64,000 nucleotides of DNA from Aphrophora alni (GCA_963513935.1 OY740769.1:32763120-32827119); one strand, 5' to 3'; shown: positions 27,801 to 39,645, numbered from the stretch's first letter. Numbers and translations are program-made. Notes: generated by a model not told the origin, from the sequence alone.

Positions 27801-30800
27801 GAAGGAGTCTTACCTAGTAGTGTAAGTTTGTTTTAAACAGTTGTTACACGTGTTTTAAACCTTGAATCTGTGTATTACTACTCTCTTGACGTTGGCTAGG
27901 CCCTGGTGGGCATTGTAGATGAAGGAGTCTTACCTAGTAGTGTAAGTTTGTTTTAAACAGTTGTTACACGTGTTTTAAACCTTGAATCTGTGTATTACTA
28001 CTCTCTTGACGTTGGCTAGGCCCTGGTGGGCATTGTAGATGAAGGAGTCTTACCTAGTAGTGTAAGTTTGTTTTAAACAGTTGTTACACGTGTTTTAAAC
28101 CTTGAATCTGTGTATTACTACTCTCTTGACGTTGGCTAGGCCCTGGTGGGCATTGTAGATGAAGGAGTCTTACCTAGTAGTGTAAGTTTGTTTTAAACAG
28201 TTGTTACACGTGTTTTAAACCTTGAATCTGTGTATTACTACTCTCTTGACGTTGGCTAGGCCCTGGTGGGCCTTGTAGATGAAGGAGTCTTACCTAGTAG
28301 TGTAAGTTTGTTTGCAACAGTTGTTGCACGTGTTTTAAACCTTGTACTTGTGTATTACTACTCTCTTGACGTTGGCTAGGCCCTGGTGGGCCTTGTAGAT
28401 GAAGGAGTCTTACCTAGTAGTGTAAGTTTGTTTTAAACAGTTGTTACACGTGTTTTAAACCTTGTACTTGTGTATTACTACTCTCTTGACGTTGGCTAGG
28501 CCCTGGTGGGCATTGTAGATGAAGGAGTCTTACCTAGTAGTGTAAGTTTGTTTTAAACAGTTGTTACACGTGTTTTAAACCTTGTACTTGTGTATTACTA
28601 CTCTCTTGACGTTGGCTAGGCCTTGGTGGGCCTTGTAGATGAAGGAGTCTTACCTAGTAGTGTAAGTTTGTTTTAAACAGTTGGTACACGTGTTTTAAAC
28701 CTTGTACTTGTGTATTACTACTCTCTTGACGTTGGCTAGGACCTGGTGGGCATTGTAGATGAAGGAGTCTTACCTAGTAGTGTAAGTTTGTTTTAAACAG
28801 TTGTTACACGTGTTTTAAACCTTGTACTTGTGTATTACTACTCTCTTGACGTTGGCTAGGCCCTGGTGGGCCTTGTAGATGAAGGAGTCTTACCTAGTAG
28901 TGCAAGTTTGTTTGCAACAGTTGGTACACGTGTTTTAAACCTTGTACTTGTGTATTACTACTCTCTTGACGTTGGCTAGGCCCTGGTGGGCCTTGTAGAT
29001 GAAGGAGTCTTACCTAGTAGTGCAAGTTTGTTTGCAACAGTTGTTACACGTGTTTTAAACCCTGTACTTGTGTATTACTACTCTCTTGACGTTGGCTAGG
29101 CCTTGGTGGGCCTTGTAGATGAAGGAGTCTTACCTAGTAGTGTAAGTTTGTTTGCAACAGTTGGTACACGTGTTTTAAACCTTGTACTTGTGTATTACTA
29201 CTCTCTTGACGTTGGCTAGGCCCTGGTGGGCCTTGTAGATGAAGGAGTCTTACCTAGTAGTGTAAGTTTGTTTTAAACAGTTGTTACACGTGTTTTAAAC
29301 CTTGTACTTGTGTATTACTACTCTCTTGACGTTGGCTAGGCCCTGGTGGGCCTTGTAGATGAAGGAGTCTTACCTAGTAGTGTGAGTTTGTTAGCAACAG
29401 TTGTTTCACGTGTTTTAAACCTTGTACTTGTGTATTACTACTCTCTTGACGTTGGCTAGGCCCTGGTGGGCCTTGTAGATGAAGGAGTCTTACCTAGTAG
29501 TGTAAGTTTGTTTGCAACAGTTGTTTCACGTGTTTTAAACCTTGTACTTGTGTATTACTACTCTCTTGACGTTGGCTAGGCCCTGGTGGGCCTTGTAGAT
29601 GAAGGAGTCTTACCTAGTAGTGTGAGTTTGTTTGCAACAGTTGTTACACGTGTTTTAAACCTTGTACTTGTGTATTACTACTCTCTTGACGTTGGCTAGG
29701 CCCTGGTGGGCCTTGTAGATGAAGGAGTCTTACCTAGTAGTGTAAGTTTGTTTGCAACAGTTGTTTCACGTGTTTTAAACCTTGTACTTGTGTATTACTA
29801 CTCTCTTGACGTTGGCTAGGCCCTGGTGGGCCTTGTAGATGAAGGAGTCTTACCTAGTAGTGTAAGTTTGTTTTAAACAGTTGTTACACGTGTTTTAAAC
29901 CTTGTACTTGTGTATTACTACTCTCTTGACGTTGGCTAGGACCTGGTGGGCATTGTAGATGAAGGAGTCTTACCTAGTAGTGTAAGTTTGTTTTAAACAG
30001 TTGTTACACGTGTTTTAAACCTTGAATCTGTGTATTACTACTCTCTTGACGTTGGCTAGGCCCTGGTGGGCCTTGTAGATGAAGTAGTCTTACCTAGTAG
30101 TGTAAGTTTGTTTTAAACAGTTGTTACACGTGTTTTAAACCTTGAATCTGTGTATTACTACTCTCTTGACGTTGGCTAGGCCCTGGTGGGCCTTGTAGAT
30201 GAAGGAGTCTTACCTAGTAGTGTAAGTTTGTTTTAAACAGTTGTTACACGTGTTTTAAACCTTGAATCTGTGTATTACTACTCTCTTGACGTTGGCTAGG
30301 CCCTGGTGGGCATTGTAGATGAAGGAGTCTTACCTAGTAGTGTAAGTTTGTTTTAAACAGTTGTTACACGTGTTTTAAACCTTGAATCTGTGTATTACTA
30401 CTCTCTTGACGTTGGCTAGGCCCTGGTGGGCCTTGTAGATGAAGGAGTCTTACCTAGTAGTGTAAGTTTGTTTTAAACAGTTGTTACACGTGTTTTAAAC
30501 CTTGAATCTGTGTATTACTACTCTCTTGACGTTGGCTAGGCCCTGGTGGGCATTGTAGATGAAGGAGTCTTACCTAGTAGTGTAAGTTTGTTTTAAACAG
30601 TTGTTACACGTGTTTTAAACCTTGAATCTGTGTATTACTACTCTCTTGACGTTGGCTAGGCCCTGGTGGGCATTGTAGATGAAGGAGTCTTACCTAGTAG
30701 TGTAAGTTTGTTTTAAACAGTTGTTACACGTGTTTTAAACCTTGAATCTGTGTATTACTACTCTCTTGACGTTGGCTAGGCCCTGGTGGGCCTTGTAGAT

Positions 30801-30955
30801 GAAGGAGTCTTACCTAGTAGTGTAAGTTTGTTTTAAACAGTTGTTACACCGTTTTAAACCTTGAATCTGTGTATTACTACTCTCTTGACGTTGGCTAGGC
30901 CCTGGTGGGCCTTGTAGATGAAGGAGTCTTACCTAGTAGTGTAAGTTTGTTTTAA
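24597..30955. repeat. Long copy of the block at 1-6359
   Basis: Monomer types from 24597 onward follow those from position 1 onward, unit by unit, at a constant offset of 24596 bp. The match includes the 28-unit duplication and both of its 119-bp units (2881 with 27477, 6240 with 30836). Only the disrupted patch at about 27540-27763 breaks the correspondence, and even there the total length is conserved. A segment of more than 6 kb was therefore copied as one piece inside the array. Confidence 0.88.
27536..27763. repeat. Disrupted satellite segment with about 40 bp of foreign sequence
   Basis: Within an otherwise regular block, this stretch has an inserted A (CTGGATGGG), loss of the TTTTAAA junction at 27592, and a stretch with no similarity to the monomer at about 27622-27659 that includes GGCGCGCC and CTGGCCAG. 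The satellite then restarts at an earlier monomer position (TTTTAAACCTTGAATC), with several 1-bp losses and a jump near 27751. Despite this, the next unit starts at 27836, exactly on the 120-bp grid. It is either a real rearranged patch or a low-quality consensus or assembly join. The scattered 1-bp deletions favour the second explanation. Confidence 0.8.
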
Positions 30956-31674
30956 ACAGTTGTTACACGTGTTTTAAACCTTGAATCTGTGTATTACTAC
31001 TCTCTTGACGTTGGCTAGGCCCTGGTGGGCATTGTAGATGAAGGAGTCTTACCTAGTAGTGTAAGTTTGTTTTAAACAGTTGTTACACGTGTTTTAAACC
31101 TTGAATCTGTGTATTACTACTCTCTTGACGTTGGCTAGGCCCTGGTGGGCCTTGTAGATGAAGGAGTCTTACCTAGTAGTGTAAGTTTGTTTTAAACAGT
31201 TGTTACACGTGTTTTAAACCTTGAATCTGTGTATTACTACTCTCTTGACGTTGGCTAGGCCCTGGTGGGCATTGTAGATGAAGGAGTCTTACCTAGTAGT
31301 GTAAGTTTGTTTTAAACAGTTGTTACACGTGTTTTAAACCTTGAATCTGTGTATTACTACTCTCTTGACGTTGGCTAGGCCCTGGTGGGCATTGTAGATG
31401 AAGGAGTCTTACCTAGTAGTGTAAGTTTGTTTTAAACAGTTGTTACACGTGTTTTAAACCTTGAATCTGTGTATTACTACTCTCTTGACGTTGGCTAGGC
31501 CCTGGTGGGCATTGTAGATGAAGGAGTCTTACCTAGTAGTGTAAGTTTGTTTTAAACAGTTGTTACACGTGTTTTAAACCTTGAATCTGTGTATTACTAC
31601 TCTCTTGACGTTGGCTAGGCCCTGGTGGGCCTTGTAGATGAAGGAGTCTTACCTAGTAGTGTAAGTTTGTTTGC

Positions 31675-34600
31675 AACAGTTGTTGCACGTGTTTTAAACC
31701 TTGTACTTGTGTATTACTACTCTCTTGACGTTGGCTAGGCCCTGGTGGGCCTTGTAGATGAAGGAGTCTTACCTAGTAGTGTAAGTTTGTTTTAAACAGT
31801 TGTTACACGTGTTTTAAACCTTGTACTTGTGTATTACTACTCTCTTGACGTTGGCTAGGCCCTGGTGGGCATTGTAGATGAAGGAGTCTTACCTAGTAGT
31901 GTAAGTTTGTTTTAAACAGTTGTTACACGTGTTTTAAACCTTGTACTTGTGTATTACTACTCTCTTGGCGTTGGCTAGGCCCTGGTGGGCATTGTAGATG
32001 AAGGAGTCTTACCTAGTAGTGTAAGTTTGTTTGCAACAGTTGTTACACGTGTTTTAAACCTTGTACTTGTGTATTACTACTCTCTTGACGTTGGCTAGGC
32101 CCTGGTGGGCATTGTAGATGAAGGAGTCTTACCTAGTAGTGTAAGTTTGTTTGCAACAGTTGTTACACGTGTTTTAAACCTTGTACTTGTGTATTACTAC
32201 TCTCTTGACGTTGGCTAGGACCTGGTGGGCATTGTAGATGAAGGAGTCTTACCTAGTAGTGTAAGTTTGTTTGCAACAGTTGTTACACGTGTTTTAAACC
32301 TTGTACTTGTGTATTACTACTCTCTTGACGTTGGCTAGGCCCTGGTGGGCATTGTAGATGAAGGAGTCTTACCTAGTAGTGTAAGTTTGTTTGCAACAGT
32401 TGTTACATGTGTTTTAAACCTTGTACTTGTGTATTACTACTCTCTTGACGTTGGCCAGGCCCTGGTGGGCCTTGTAGATGAAGGAGTCTTACCTAGTAGT
32501 GTAAGTTTGTTTTAAACAGTTGTTACACGTGTTTTAAACCTTGTACTTGTGTATTACTACTCTCTTGACGTTGGCTAGGACCTGGTGGGCCTTGTAGATG
32601 AAGGAGTCTTACCTAGTAGTGTAAGTTTGTTTTAAACAGTTGTTACACGTGTTTTAAACCTTGTACTTGTGTATTACTACTCTCTTGACGTTGGCTAGGC
32701 CCTGGTGGGCATTGTAGATGAAGGAGTCTTACCTAGTAGTGTAAGTTTGTTTGCAACAGTTGTTACACGTGTTTTAAACCCTGTACTTGTGTATTACTAC
32801 TCTCTTGACGTTGGCTAGTCCCTGGTGGGCCTTGTAGATGAAGGAGTCTTACCTAGTAGTGTAAGTTTGTTTTAAACAGTTGTTACACGTGTTTTAAACC
32901 TTGTACTTGTGTATTACTACTCTCTTGACGTTGGCTAGGCCCTGGTGGGCCTTGTAGATGAAGGAGTCTTACCTAGTAGTGTAAGTTTGTTTTAAACAGT
33001 TGTTACACGTGTTTTAAACCTTGTACTTGTGTATTACTACTCTCTTGACGTTGGCTAGTCCCTGGTGGGCCTTGTAGATGAAGGAGTCTTACCTAGTAGT
33101 GTAAGTTTGTTTTAAACAGTTGGTACACGTGTTTTAAACCTTGTACTTGTGTATTACTACTCTCTTGACGTTGGCTAGGACCTGGTGGGCATTGTAGATG
33201 AAGGAGTCTTACCTAGTAGTGTAAGTTTGTTTTAAACAGTTGTTACACGTGTTTTAAACCTTGTACTTGTGTATTACTACTCTCTTGACGTTGGCTAGGC
33301 CCTGGTGGGCCTTGTAGATGAAGGAGTCTTACCTAGTAGTGTAAGTTTGTTTTAAACAGTTGTTACACGTGTTTTAAACCTTGTACTTGTGTATTACTAC
33401 TCTCTTGACGTTGGCTAGGACCTGGTGGGCATTGTCGATGAAGGAGTCTTACCTAGTAGTGTAAGTTTGTTTTAAACAGTTGGTACACGTGTTTTAAACC
33501 TTGTACTTGTGTATTACTACTCTCTTGACGTTGGCTAGGCCCTGGTGGGCATTGTCGATGAAGGAGTCTTACCTAGTAGTGCAAGTTTGTTTTAAACAGT
33601 TGGTACACGTGTTTTAAACCTTGTACTTGTGTATTACTACTCTCTTGACGTTGGCTAGGCCCTGGTGGGCATTGTAGATGAAGGAGTCTTACCTAGTAGT
33701 GTAAGTTTGTTTGCAACAGTTGTTACACGTGTTTTAAACCCTGTACTTGTGTATTACTACTCTCTTGACGTTGGCTAGTCCCTGGTGGGCCTTGTAGATG
33801 AAGGAGTCTTACCTAGTAGTGTAAGTTTGTTTTAAACAGTTGTTACACGTGTTTTAAACCTTGTACTTGTGTATTACTACTCTCTTGACGTTGGCTAGGC
33901 CCTGGTGGGCATTGTAGATGAAGGAGTCTTACCTAGTAGTGTAAGTTTGTTTTAAACAGTTGTTACACGTGTTTTAAACCTTGTACTTGTGTATTACTAC
34001 TCTCTTGACGTTGGCTAGGACCTGGTGGGCATTGTAGATGAAGGAGTCTTACCTAGTAGTGTAAGTTTGTTTTAAACAGTTGTTACACGTGTTTTAAACC
34101 TTGTACTTGTGTATTACTACTCTCTTGACGTTGGCTAGGCCCTGGTGGGCATTGTAGATGAAGGAGTCTTACCTAGTAGTGTAAGTTTGTTTGCAACAGT
34201 TGTTACACGTGTTTTAAACCTTGTACTTGTGTATTACTACTCTCTTGACGTTGGCTAGTCCCTGGTGGGCATTGTAGATGAAGGAGTCTTACCTAGTAGT
34301 GTAAGTTTGTTTTAAACAGTTGTTACACGTGTTTTAAACCCTGTACTTGTGTATTACTACTCTCTTGACGTTGGCTAGGACCTGGTGGGCATTGTAGATG
34401 AAGGAGTCTTACCTAGTAGTGTAAGTTTGTTTTAAACAGTTGTTACACGTGTTTTAAACCCTGTACTTGTGTATTACTACTCTCTTGACGTTGGCTAGTC
34501 CCTGGTGGGCCTTGTAGATGAAGGAGTCTTACCTAGTAGAGTAAGTTTGTTTTAAACAGTTGTTACACGTGTTTTAAACCCTGTACTTGTGTATTACTAC

Positions 34601-35754
34601 TCTCTTGACGTTGGCTAGTCCCTGGTGGGCCTTGTAGATGAAGGAGTCTTACCTAGTAGTGTAAGTTTGTTTTAAACAGTTGTTACACGTGTTTTAAACC
34701 TTGTACTTGTGTATTACTACTCTCTTGACGTTGGCTAGTCCCTGGTGGGCCTTGTAGATGAAGGAGTCTTACCTAGTAGTGTAAGTTTGTTTTAAACAGT
34801 TGTTACACGTGTTTTAAACCCTGTACTTGTGTATTACTACTCTCTTGACGTTGGCTAGTCCCTGGTGGGCCTTGTAGATGAAGGAGTCTTACCTAGTAGT
34901 GTATGTTTGTTTTAAACAGTTGTTACACGTGTTTTAAACCTTGTACTTGTGTATTACTACTCTCTTGACGTTGGCTAGGCCCTGGTGGGCCTTGTAGATG
35001 AAGGAGTCTTACCTAGTAGTGTAAGTTTGTTTTAAACAGTTGTTACACGTGTTTTAAACCCTGTACTTGTGTATTACTACTCTCTTGACGTTGGCTAGTC
35101 CCTGGTGGGCATTGTAGATGAAGGAGTCTTACCTAGTAGTGTAAGTTTGTTTTAAACAGTTGTTACACGTGTTTTAAACCCTGTACTTGTGTATTACTAC
35201 TCTCTTGACGTTGGCTAGGCCTTGGTGGGCCTTGTAGATGAAGGAGTCTTACCTAGTAGTGTAAGTTTGTTTTAAACAGTTGTTACACGTGTTTTAAACC
35301 CTGTACTTGTGTATTACTACTCTCTTGACGTTGGCTAGTCCCTGGTGGGCCTTGTAGATGAAGGAGTCTTACCTAGTAGTGTAAGTTTGTTTTAAACAGT
35401 TGTTACACGTGTTTTAAACCTTGAATCTGTGTATTACTACTCTCTTGACGTTGGCTAGTCCCTGGTGGGCCTTGTAGATGAAGGAGTCTTACCTAGTAGT
35501 GTAAGTTTGTTTTAAACAGTTGTTACACGTGTTTTAAACCTTGTACTTGTGTATTACTACTCTCTTGACGTTGGCTAGGCCTTGGTGGGCCTTGTAGATG
35601 AAGGAGTCTTACCTAGTAGTGTAAGTTTGTTTTAAACAGTTGGTACACGTGTTTTAAACCTTGTACTTGTGTATTACTACTCTCTTGACGTTGGCTAGGA
35701 CCTGGTGGGCATTGTAGATGAAGGAGTCTTACCTAGTAGTGTAAGTTTGTTTTA
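31675..35754. repeat. 34-unit block, right copy of the 11.2-kb-offset duplication
   Basis: This is the partner of 20517-24836. It carries the TTGTTGCAC first unit, the GGCCAGG unit near 32395, the GTCGATG pair near 33360-33600, the GAGTAAG unit near 34539 and the GTATGTTT unit near 34900. Units near 34320-35500 are mostly of the CCCTG/GTCCCTGG class. It is two monomers shorter than the left copy. Confidence 0.87.
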
Positions 35755-37554
35755 AACAGTTGTTACACGTGTTTTAAACCTTGTACTTGTGTATTACTAC
35801 TCTCTTGACGTTGGCTAGGCCCTGGTGGGCCTTGTAGATGAAGGAGTCTTACCTAGTAGTGTAAGTTTGTTTTAAACAGTTGTTACACGTGTTTTAAACC
35901 TTGAATCTGTGTATTACTACTCTCTTGACGTTGGCTAGGACCTGGTGGGCATTGTAGATGAAGGAGTCTTACCTAGTAGTGTAAGTTTGTTTTAAACAGT
36001 TGTTACACGTGTTTTAAACCTTGTACTTGTGTATTACTACTCTCTTGACGTTGGCTAGGACCTGGTGGGCATTGTAGATGAAGGAGTCTTACCTAGTAGT
36101 GTAAGTTTGTTTTAAACAGTTGTTACACGTGTTTTAAACCTTGTACTTGTGTATTACTACTCTCTTGACGTTGGCTAGGCCCTGGTGGGCCTTGTAGATG
36201 AAGGAGTCTTACCTAGTAGTGTAAGTTTGTTTTAAACAGTTGTTACACGTGTTTTAAACCTTGAATCTGTGTATTACTACTCTCTTGACGTTGGCTAGGA
36301 CCTGGTGGGCATTGTAGATGAAGGAGTCTTACCTAGTAGTGTAAGTTTGTTTTAAACAGTTGTTACACGTGTTTTAAACCTTGTACTTGTGTATTACTAC
36401 TCTCTTGACGTTGGCTAGGCCCTGGTGGGCATTGTAGATGAAGGAGTCTTACCTAGTAGTGTAAGTTTGTTTTAAACAGTTGTTACACGTGTTTTAAACC
36501 CTGTACTTGTGTATTACTACTCTCTTGACGTTGGCTAGGACCTGGTGGGCATTGTAGATGAAGGAGTCTTACCTAGTAGTGTAAGTTTGTTTTAAACAGT
36601 TGTTACACGTGTTTTAAACCCTGTACTTGTGTATTACTACTCTCTTGACGTTGGCTAGGACCTGGTGGGCCTTGTAGATGAAGGAGTCTTACCTAGTAGT
36701 GTAAGTTTGTTTTAAACAGTTGTTACACGTGTTTTAAACCCTGTACTTGTGTATTTCTACTCTCTTGACGTTGGCTAGTCCCTGGTGGGCCTTGTAGATG
36801 AAGGAGTCTTACCTAGTAGTGTAAGTTTGTTTTAAACAGTTGTTACACGTGTTTTAAACCTTGTACTTGTGTATTACTACTCTCTTGACGTTGGCTAGGA
36901 CCTGGTGGGCATTGTCGATGAAGGAGTCTTACCTAGTAGTGTAAGTTTGTTTTAAACAGTTGTTACACGTGTTTTAAACCCTGTACTTGTGTATTTCTAC
37001 TCTCTTGACGTTGGCTAGTCCCTGGTGGGCCTTGTAGATGAAGGAGTCTTACCTAGTAGTGTAAGTTTGTTTTAAACAGTTGTTACACGTGTTTTAAACC
37101 TTGTACTTGTGTATTACTACTCTCTTGACGTTGGCTAGGACCTGGTGGGCATTGTAGATGAAGGAGTCTTACCTAGTAGTGTAAGTTTGTTTTAAACAGT
37201 TGTTACACGTGTTTTAAACCTTGTACTTGTGTATTACTACTCTCTTGACGTTGGCTAGGCCCTGGTGGGCCTTGTAGATGAAGGAGTCTTACCTAGTAGT
37301 GTAAGTTTGTTTTAAACAGTTGTTACACGTGTTTTAAACCTTGTACTTGTGTATTACTACTCTCTTGACGTTGGCTAGGACCTGGTGGGCATTGTAGATG
37401 AAGGAGTCTTACCTAGTAGTGTAAGTTTGTTTTAAACAGTTGTTACACGTGTTTTAAACCTTGTACTTGTGTATTACTACTCTCTTGACGTTGGCTAGGC
37501 CCTGGTGGGCCTTGTAGATGAAGGAGTCTTACCTAGTAGTGTAAGTTTGTTTTA

Positions 37555-38874
37555 AACAGTTGTTACACGTGGTTTAAACCTTGAATCTGTGTATTACTAC
37601 TCTCTTGACGTTGGCTAGGCCCTGGTGGGCATTGTAGATGAAGGAGTCTTACCTAGTAGTGTAAGTTTGTTTTAAACAGTTGTTACACGTGGTTTAAACC
37701 TTGAATCTGTGTATTACTACTCTCTTGACGTTGGCTAGGCCCTGGTGGGCATTGTAGATGAAGGAGTCTTACCTAGTAGTGTAAGTTTGTTTTAAACAGT
37801 TGTTACACGTGTTTTAAACCTTGTACTTGTGTATTACTACTCTCTTGACGTTGGCTAGTCCCTGGTGGGCCTTGTAGATGAAGGAGTCTTACCTAGTAGT
37901 GCAAGTTTGTTTGCAACAGTTGTTACACGTGTTTTAAACCCTGTACTTGTGTATTACTACTCTCTTGACGTTGGCTAGGCCCTGGTGGGCCTTGTAGATG
38001 AAGGAGTCTTACCTAGTAGTGTAAGTTTGTTTTAAACAGTTGTTACACGTGGTTTAAACCTTGAATCTGTGTATTACTACTCTCTTGACGTTGGCTAGGC
38101 CCTGGTGGGCATTGTAGATGAAGGAGTCTTACCTAGTAGTGTAAGTTTGTTTTAAACAGTTGTTACACGTGGTTTAAACCTTGAATCTGTGTATTACTAC
38201 TCTCTTGACGTTGGCTAGGCCCTGGTGGGCATTGTAGATGAAGGAGTCTTACCTAGTAGTGTAAGTTTGTTTTAAACAGTTGTTACACGTGTTTTAAACC
38301 CTGTACTTGTGTATTACTACTCTCTTGACGTTGGCTAGGCCCTGGTGGGCCTTGTAGATGAAGGAGTCTTACCTAGTAGTGTAAGTTTGTTTTAAACAGT
38401 TGTTACACGTGGTTTAAACCTTGAATCTGTGTATTACTACTCTCTTGACGTTGGCTAGGCCCTGGTGGGCATTGTAGATGAAGGAGTCTTACCTAGTAGT
38501 GTAAGTTTGTTTTAAACAGTTGTTACACGTGTTTTAAACCTTGTACTTGTGTATTACTACTCTCTTGACGTTGGCTAGGCCCTGGTGGGCCTTGTAGATG
38601 AAGGAGTCTTACCTAGTAGTGTAAGTTTGTTTTAAACAGTTGTTACACGTGGTTTAAACCTTGAATCTGTGTATTACTACTCTCTTGACGTTGGCTAGGC
38701 CCTGGTGGGCATTGTAGATGAAGGAGTCTTACCTAGTAGTGTAAGTTTGTTTTAAACAGTTGTTACACGTGGTTTAAACCTTGAATCTGTGTATTACTAC
38801 TCTCTTGACGTTGGCTAGGCCCTGGTGGGCATTGTAGATGAAGGAGTCTTACCTAGTAGTGTAAGTTTGTTTTA
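37555..38874. repeat. Local monomer subfamily with GTGGTTTAAACC
   Basis: Seven units near 37555, 37675, 38035, 38155, 38395, 38635 and 38755 carry GG where all other units have GT, giving CACGTGGTTTAAACC. This creates the 8-bp palindrome GTTTAAAC next to the E-box. The variant is confined to about 1.3 kb near the array edge, as expected of a recent local amplification that has not spread. Confidence 0.9.
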
Positions 38875-39234
38875 AACAGTTGTTACACGTGTTTTAAACC
38901 TTGTACTTGTGTATTACTACTCTCTTGACGTTGGCTAGTCCCTGGTGGGCCTTGTAGATGAAGGAGTCTTACCTAGTAGTGTAAGTTTGTTTTAAACAGT
39001 TGTTACACGTGTTTTAAACCTTGAATCTGTGTATTACTACTCTCTTGACGTTGGCTAGTCCCTGGTGGGCCTTGTAGATGAAGGAGTCTTACCTAGTAGT
39101 GTAAGTTTGTTTTAAACAGTTGTTACACGTGTTTTAAACCCTGTACTTGTGTATTACTACTCTCTTGACGTTGGCTAGTCCCTGGTGGGCCTTGTAGATG
39201 AAGGAGTCTTACCTAGTAGTGCAAGTTTGTTTTC

Positions 39235-39311
39235 AACAGTTGTTACACGTGTTTTAAACCTTGTATTTGTGTATTACTACTCTCTTGACGTTGGCTAGTC
39301 CCTCGTAGATG
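39235..39311. repeat. Right edge of the satellite array (partial unit and junction)
   Basis: The last unit matches the monomer through its first 69 bases and stops at 39303, within the GTCCCTGG motif. The next bases (CGTAGATG) skip about 9 monomer bases and share GTAGATG with the monomer before all similarity ends at 39311. The break is abrupt, with no gradual decay of the last units, and sits next to short microhomology. Confidence 0.85.
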
Positions 39312-39544
39312 TGTATATATAAAAACTCTACTCGTTTCGCTCATGTGAGGGTCTCAGGCGTGACGAGCGTTGAAGCTGACATATGTAAAAGTACCTTCAC
39401 TCGCTACGCACGCGTCGGTGACCACATCTCATAACTATATGAATATAAAATTGTCTCCTGAGGTCAGGTTTTGCCAATCCTGAGGGACTTAATTACATCG
39501 ACTTTTTTTCTTCTTCTTTTTCTTCCTCTATCTTTTTCTTTTTT
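39312..39544. other. Satellite-flanking unique-looking sequence
   Basis: No gene is seen. The stretch 39330-39430 is GC-richer than its surroundings and contains short CG-bearing words (CTCGTTTCGCTC, CACTCGCTACGCACGCGTC) of the kind found at degraded element ends. No partner repeat was found for it in the window. Confidence 0.5.
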
Positions 39545-39645
39545 ATTCTCCCTTCATGTAATCGTGTGTTAGATCTTTTCTTTCATATTTTTCTATCAGA
39601 TCTCTCTTCAGTCTAGAGGTTTTTCGACTTTAAACGACAAGAATA
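39545..39645 (-). repeat. Dispersed repeat family A, copy 1 (internally deleted)
   Basis: It matches the other family A copies through the CATGTAATC, TTAGATC, TTTCATATTTTTCTATCAG and ATCTCTCTT blocks, then jumps directly to the terminal block TAGAGGTTTTTCGAC and the AACGACAAG end. The middle part (the TTGACCAAC to ATTCGA section) is missing. Strand is given relative to copies 3, 4 and 6. Confidence 0.65.

Larger units (their letters stand above)
1..39303. repeat. 120-bp satellite DNA array, about 327.5 units
   Basis: A head-to-tail array of a 120-bp unit fills this span. Unit starts advance by exactly 120 except at six 119-bp units, so 327 full units end at 39234 and a 69-bp partial unit follows. 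Unit GC is about 41%, clearly above the flank. All units have the same orientation and no other element interrupts them. Variation is limited to a few recurring sites: TTGTTA/TTGGTA/TTGTTT/TTGTTG near the start, CTTGTACTTG versus CTTGAATCTG, GGCCCTGG/GGACCTGG/GTCCCTGG/GGCCTTGG, GGGCCTTG versus GGGCATTG, GTGTAAG/GTGCAAG/GTGTGAG, and unit ends TTTTA/TTTGC/TTAGC. Although 120 is divisible by three, I see no long open frame in either strand, so this is not a protein repeat. No TTCG-type CENP-B box is present in the unit. The left boundary is outside the window. A centromeric, pericentromeric or subtelomeric role is possible but not shown by the sequence. Confidence 0.99.

Noticed and set aside
1..39303. 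A giant repetitive protein gene, since the unit length (120) is a multiple of three
   Set aside because: TAG and TAA words recur in every unit and no frame stays open in either strand for more than a fraction of a unit, so no protein can be read.
1..39303. CRISPR array or bacterial repeat
   Set aside because: The units are directly joined with no unique spacers, are 120 bp long, and the flank is eukaryotic transposon-rich DNA.
1..39303. CENP-B box in the satellite
   Set aside because: The required TTCG and CGGG words are absent from the monomer.
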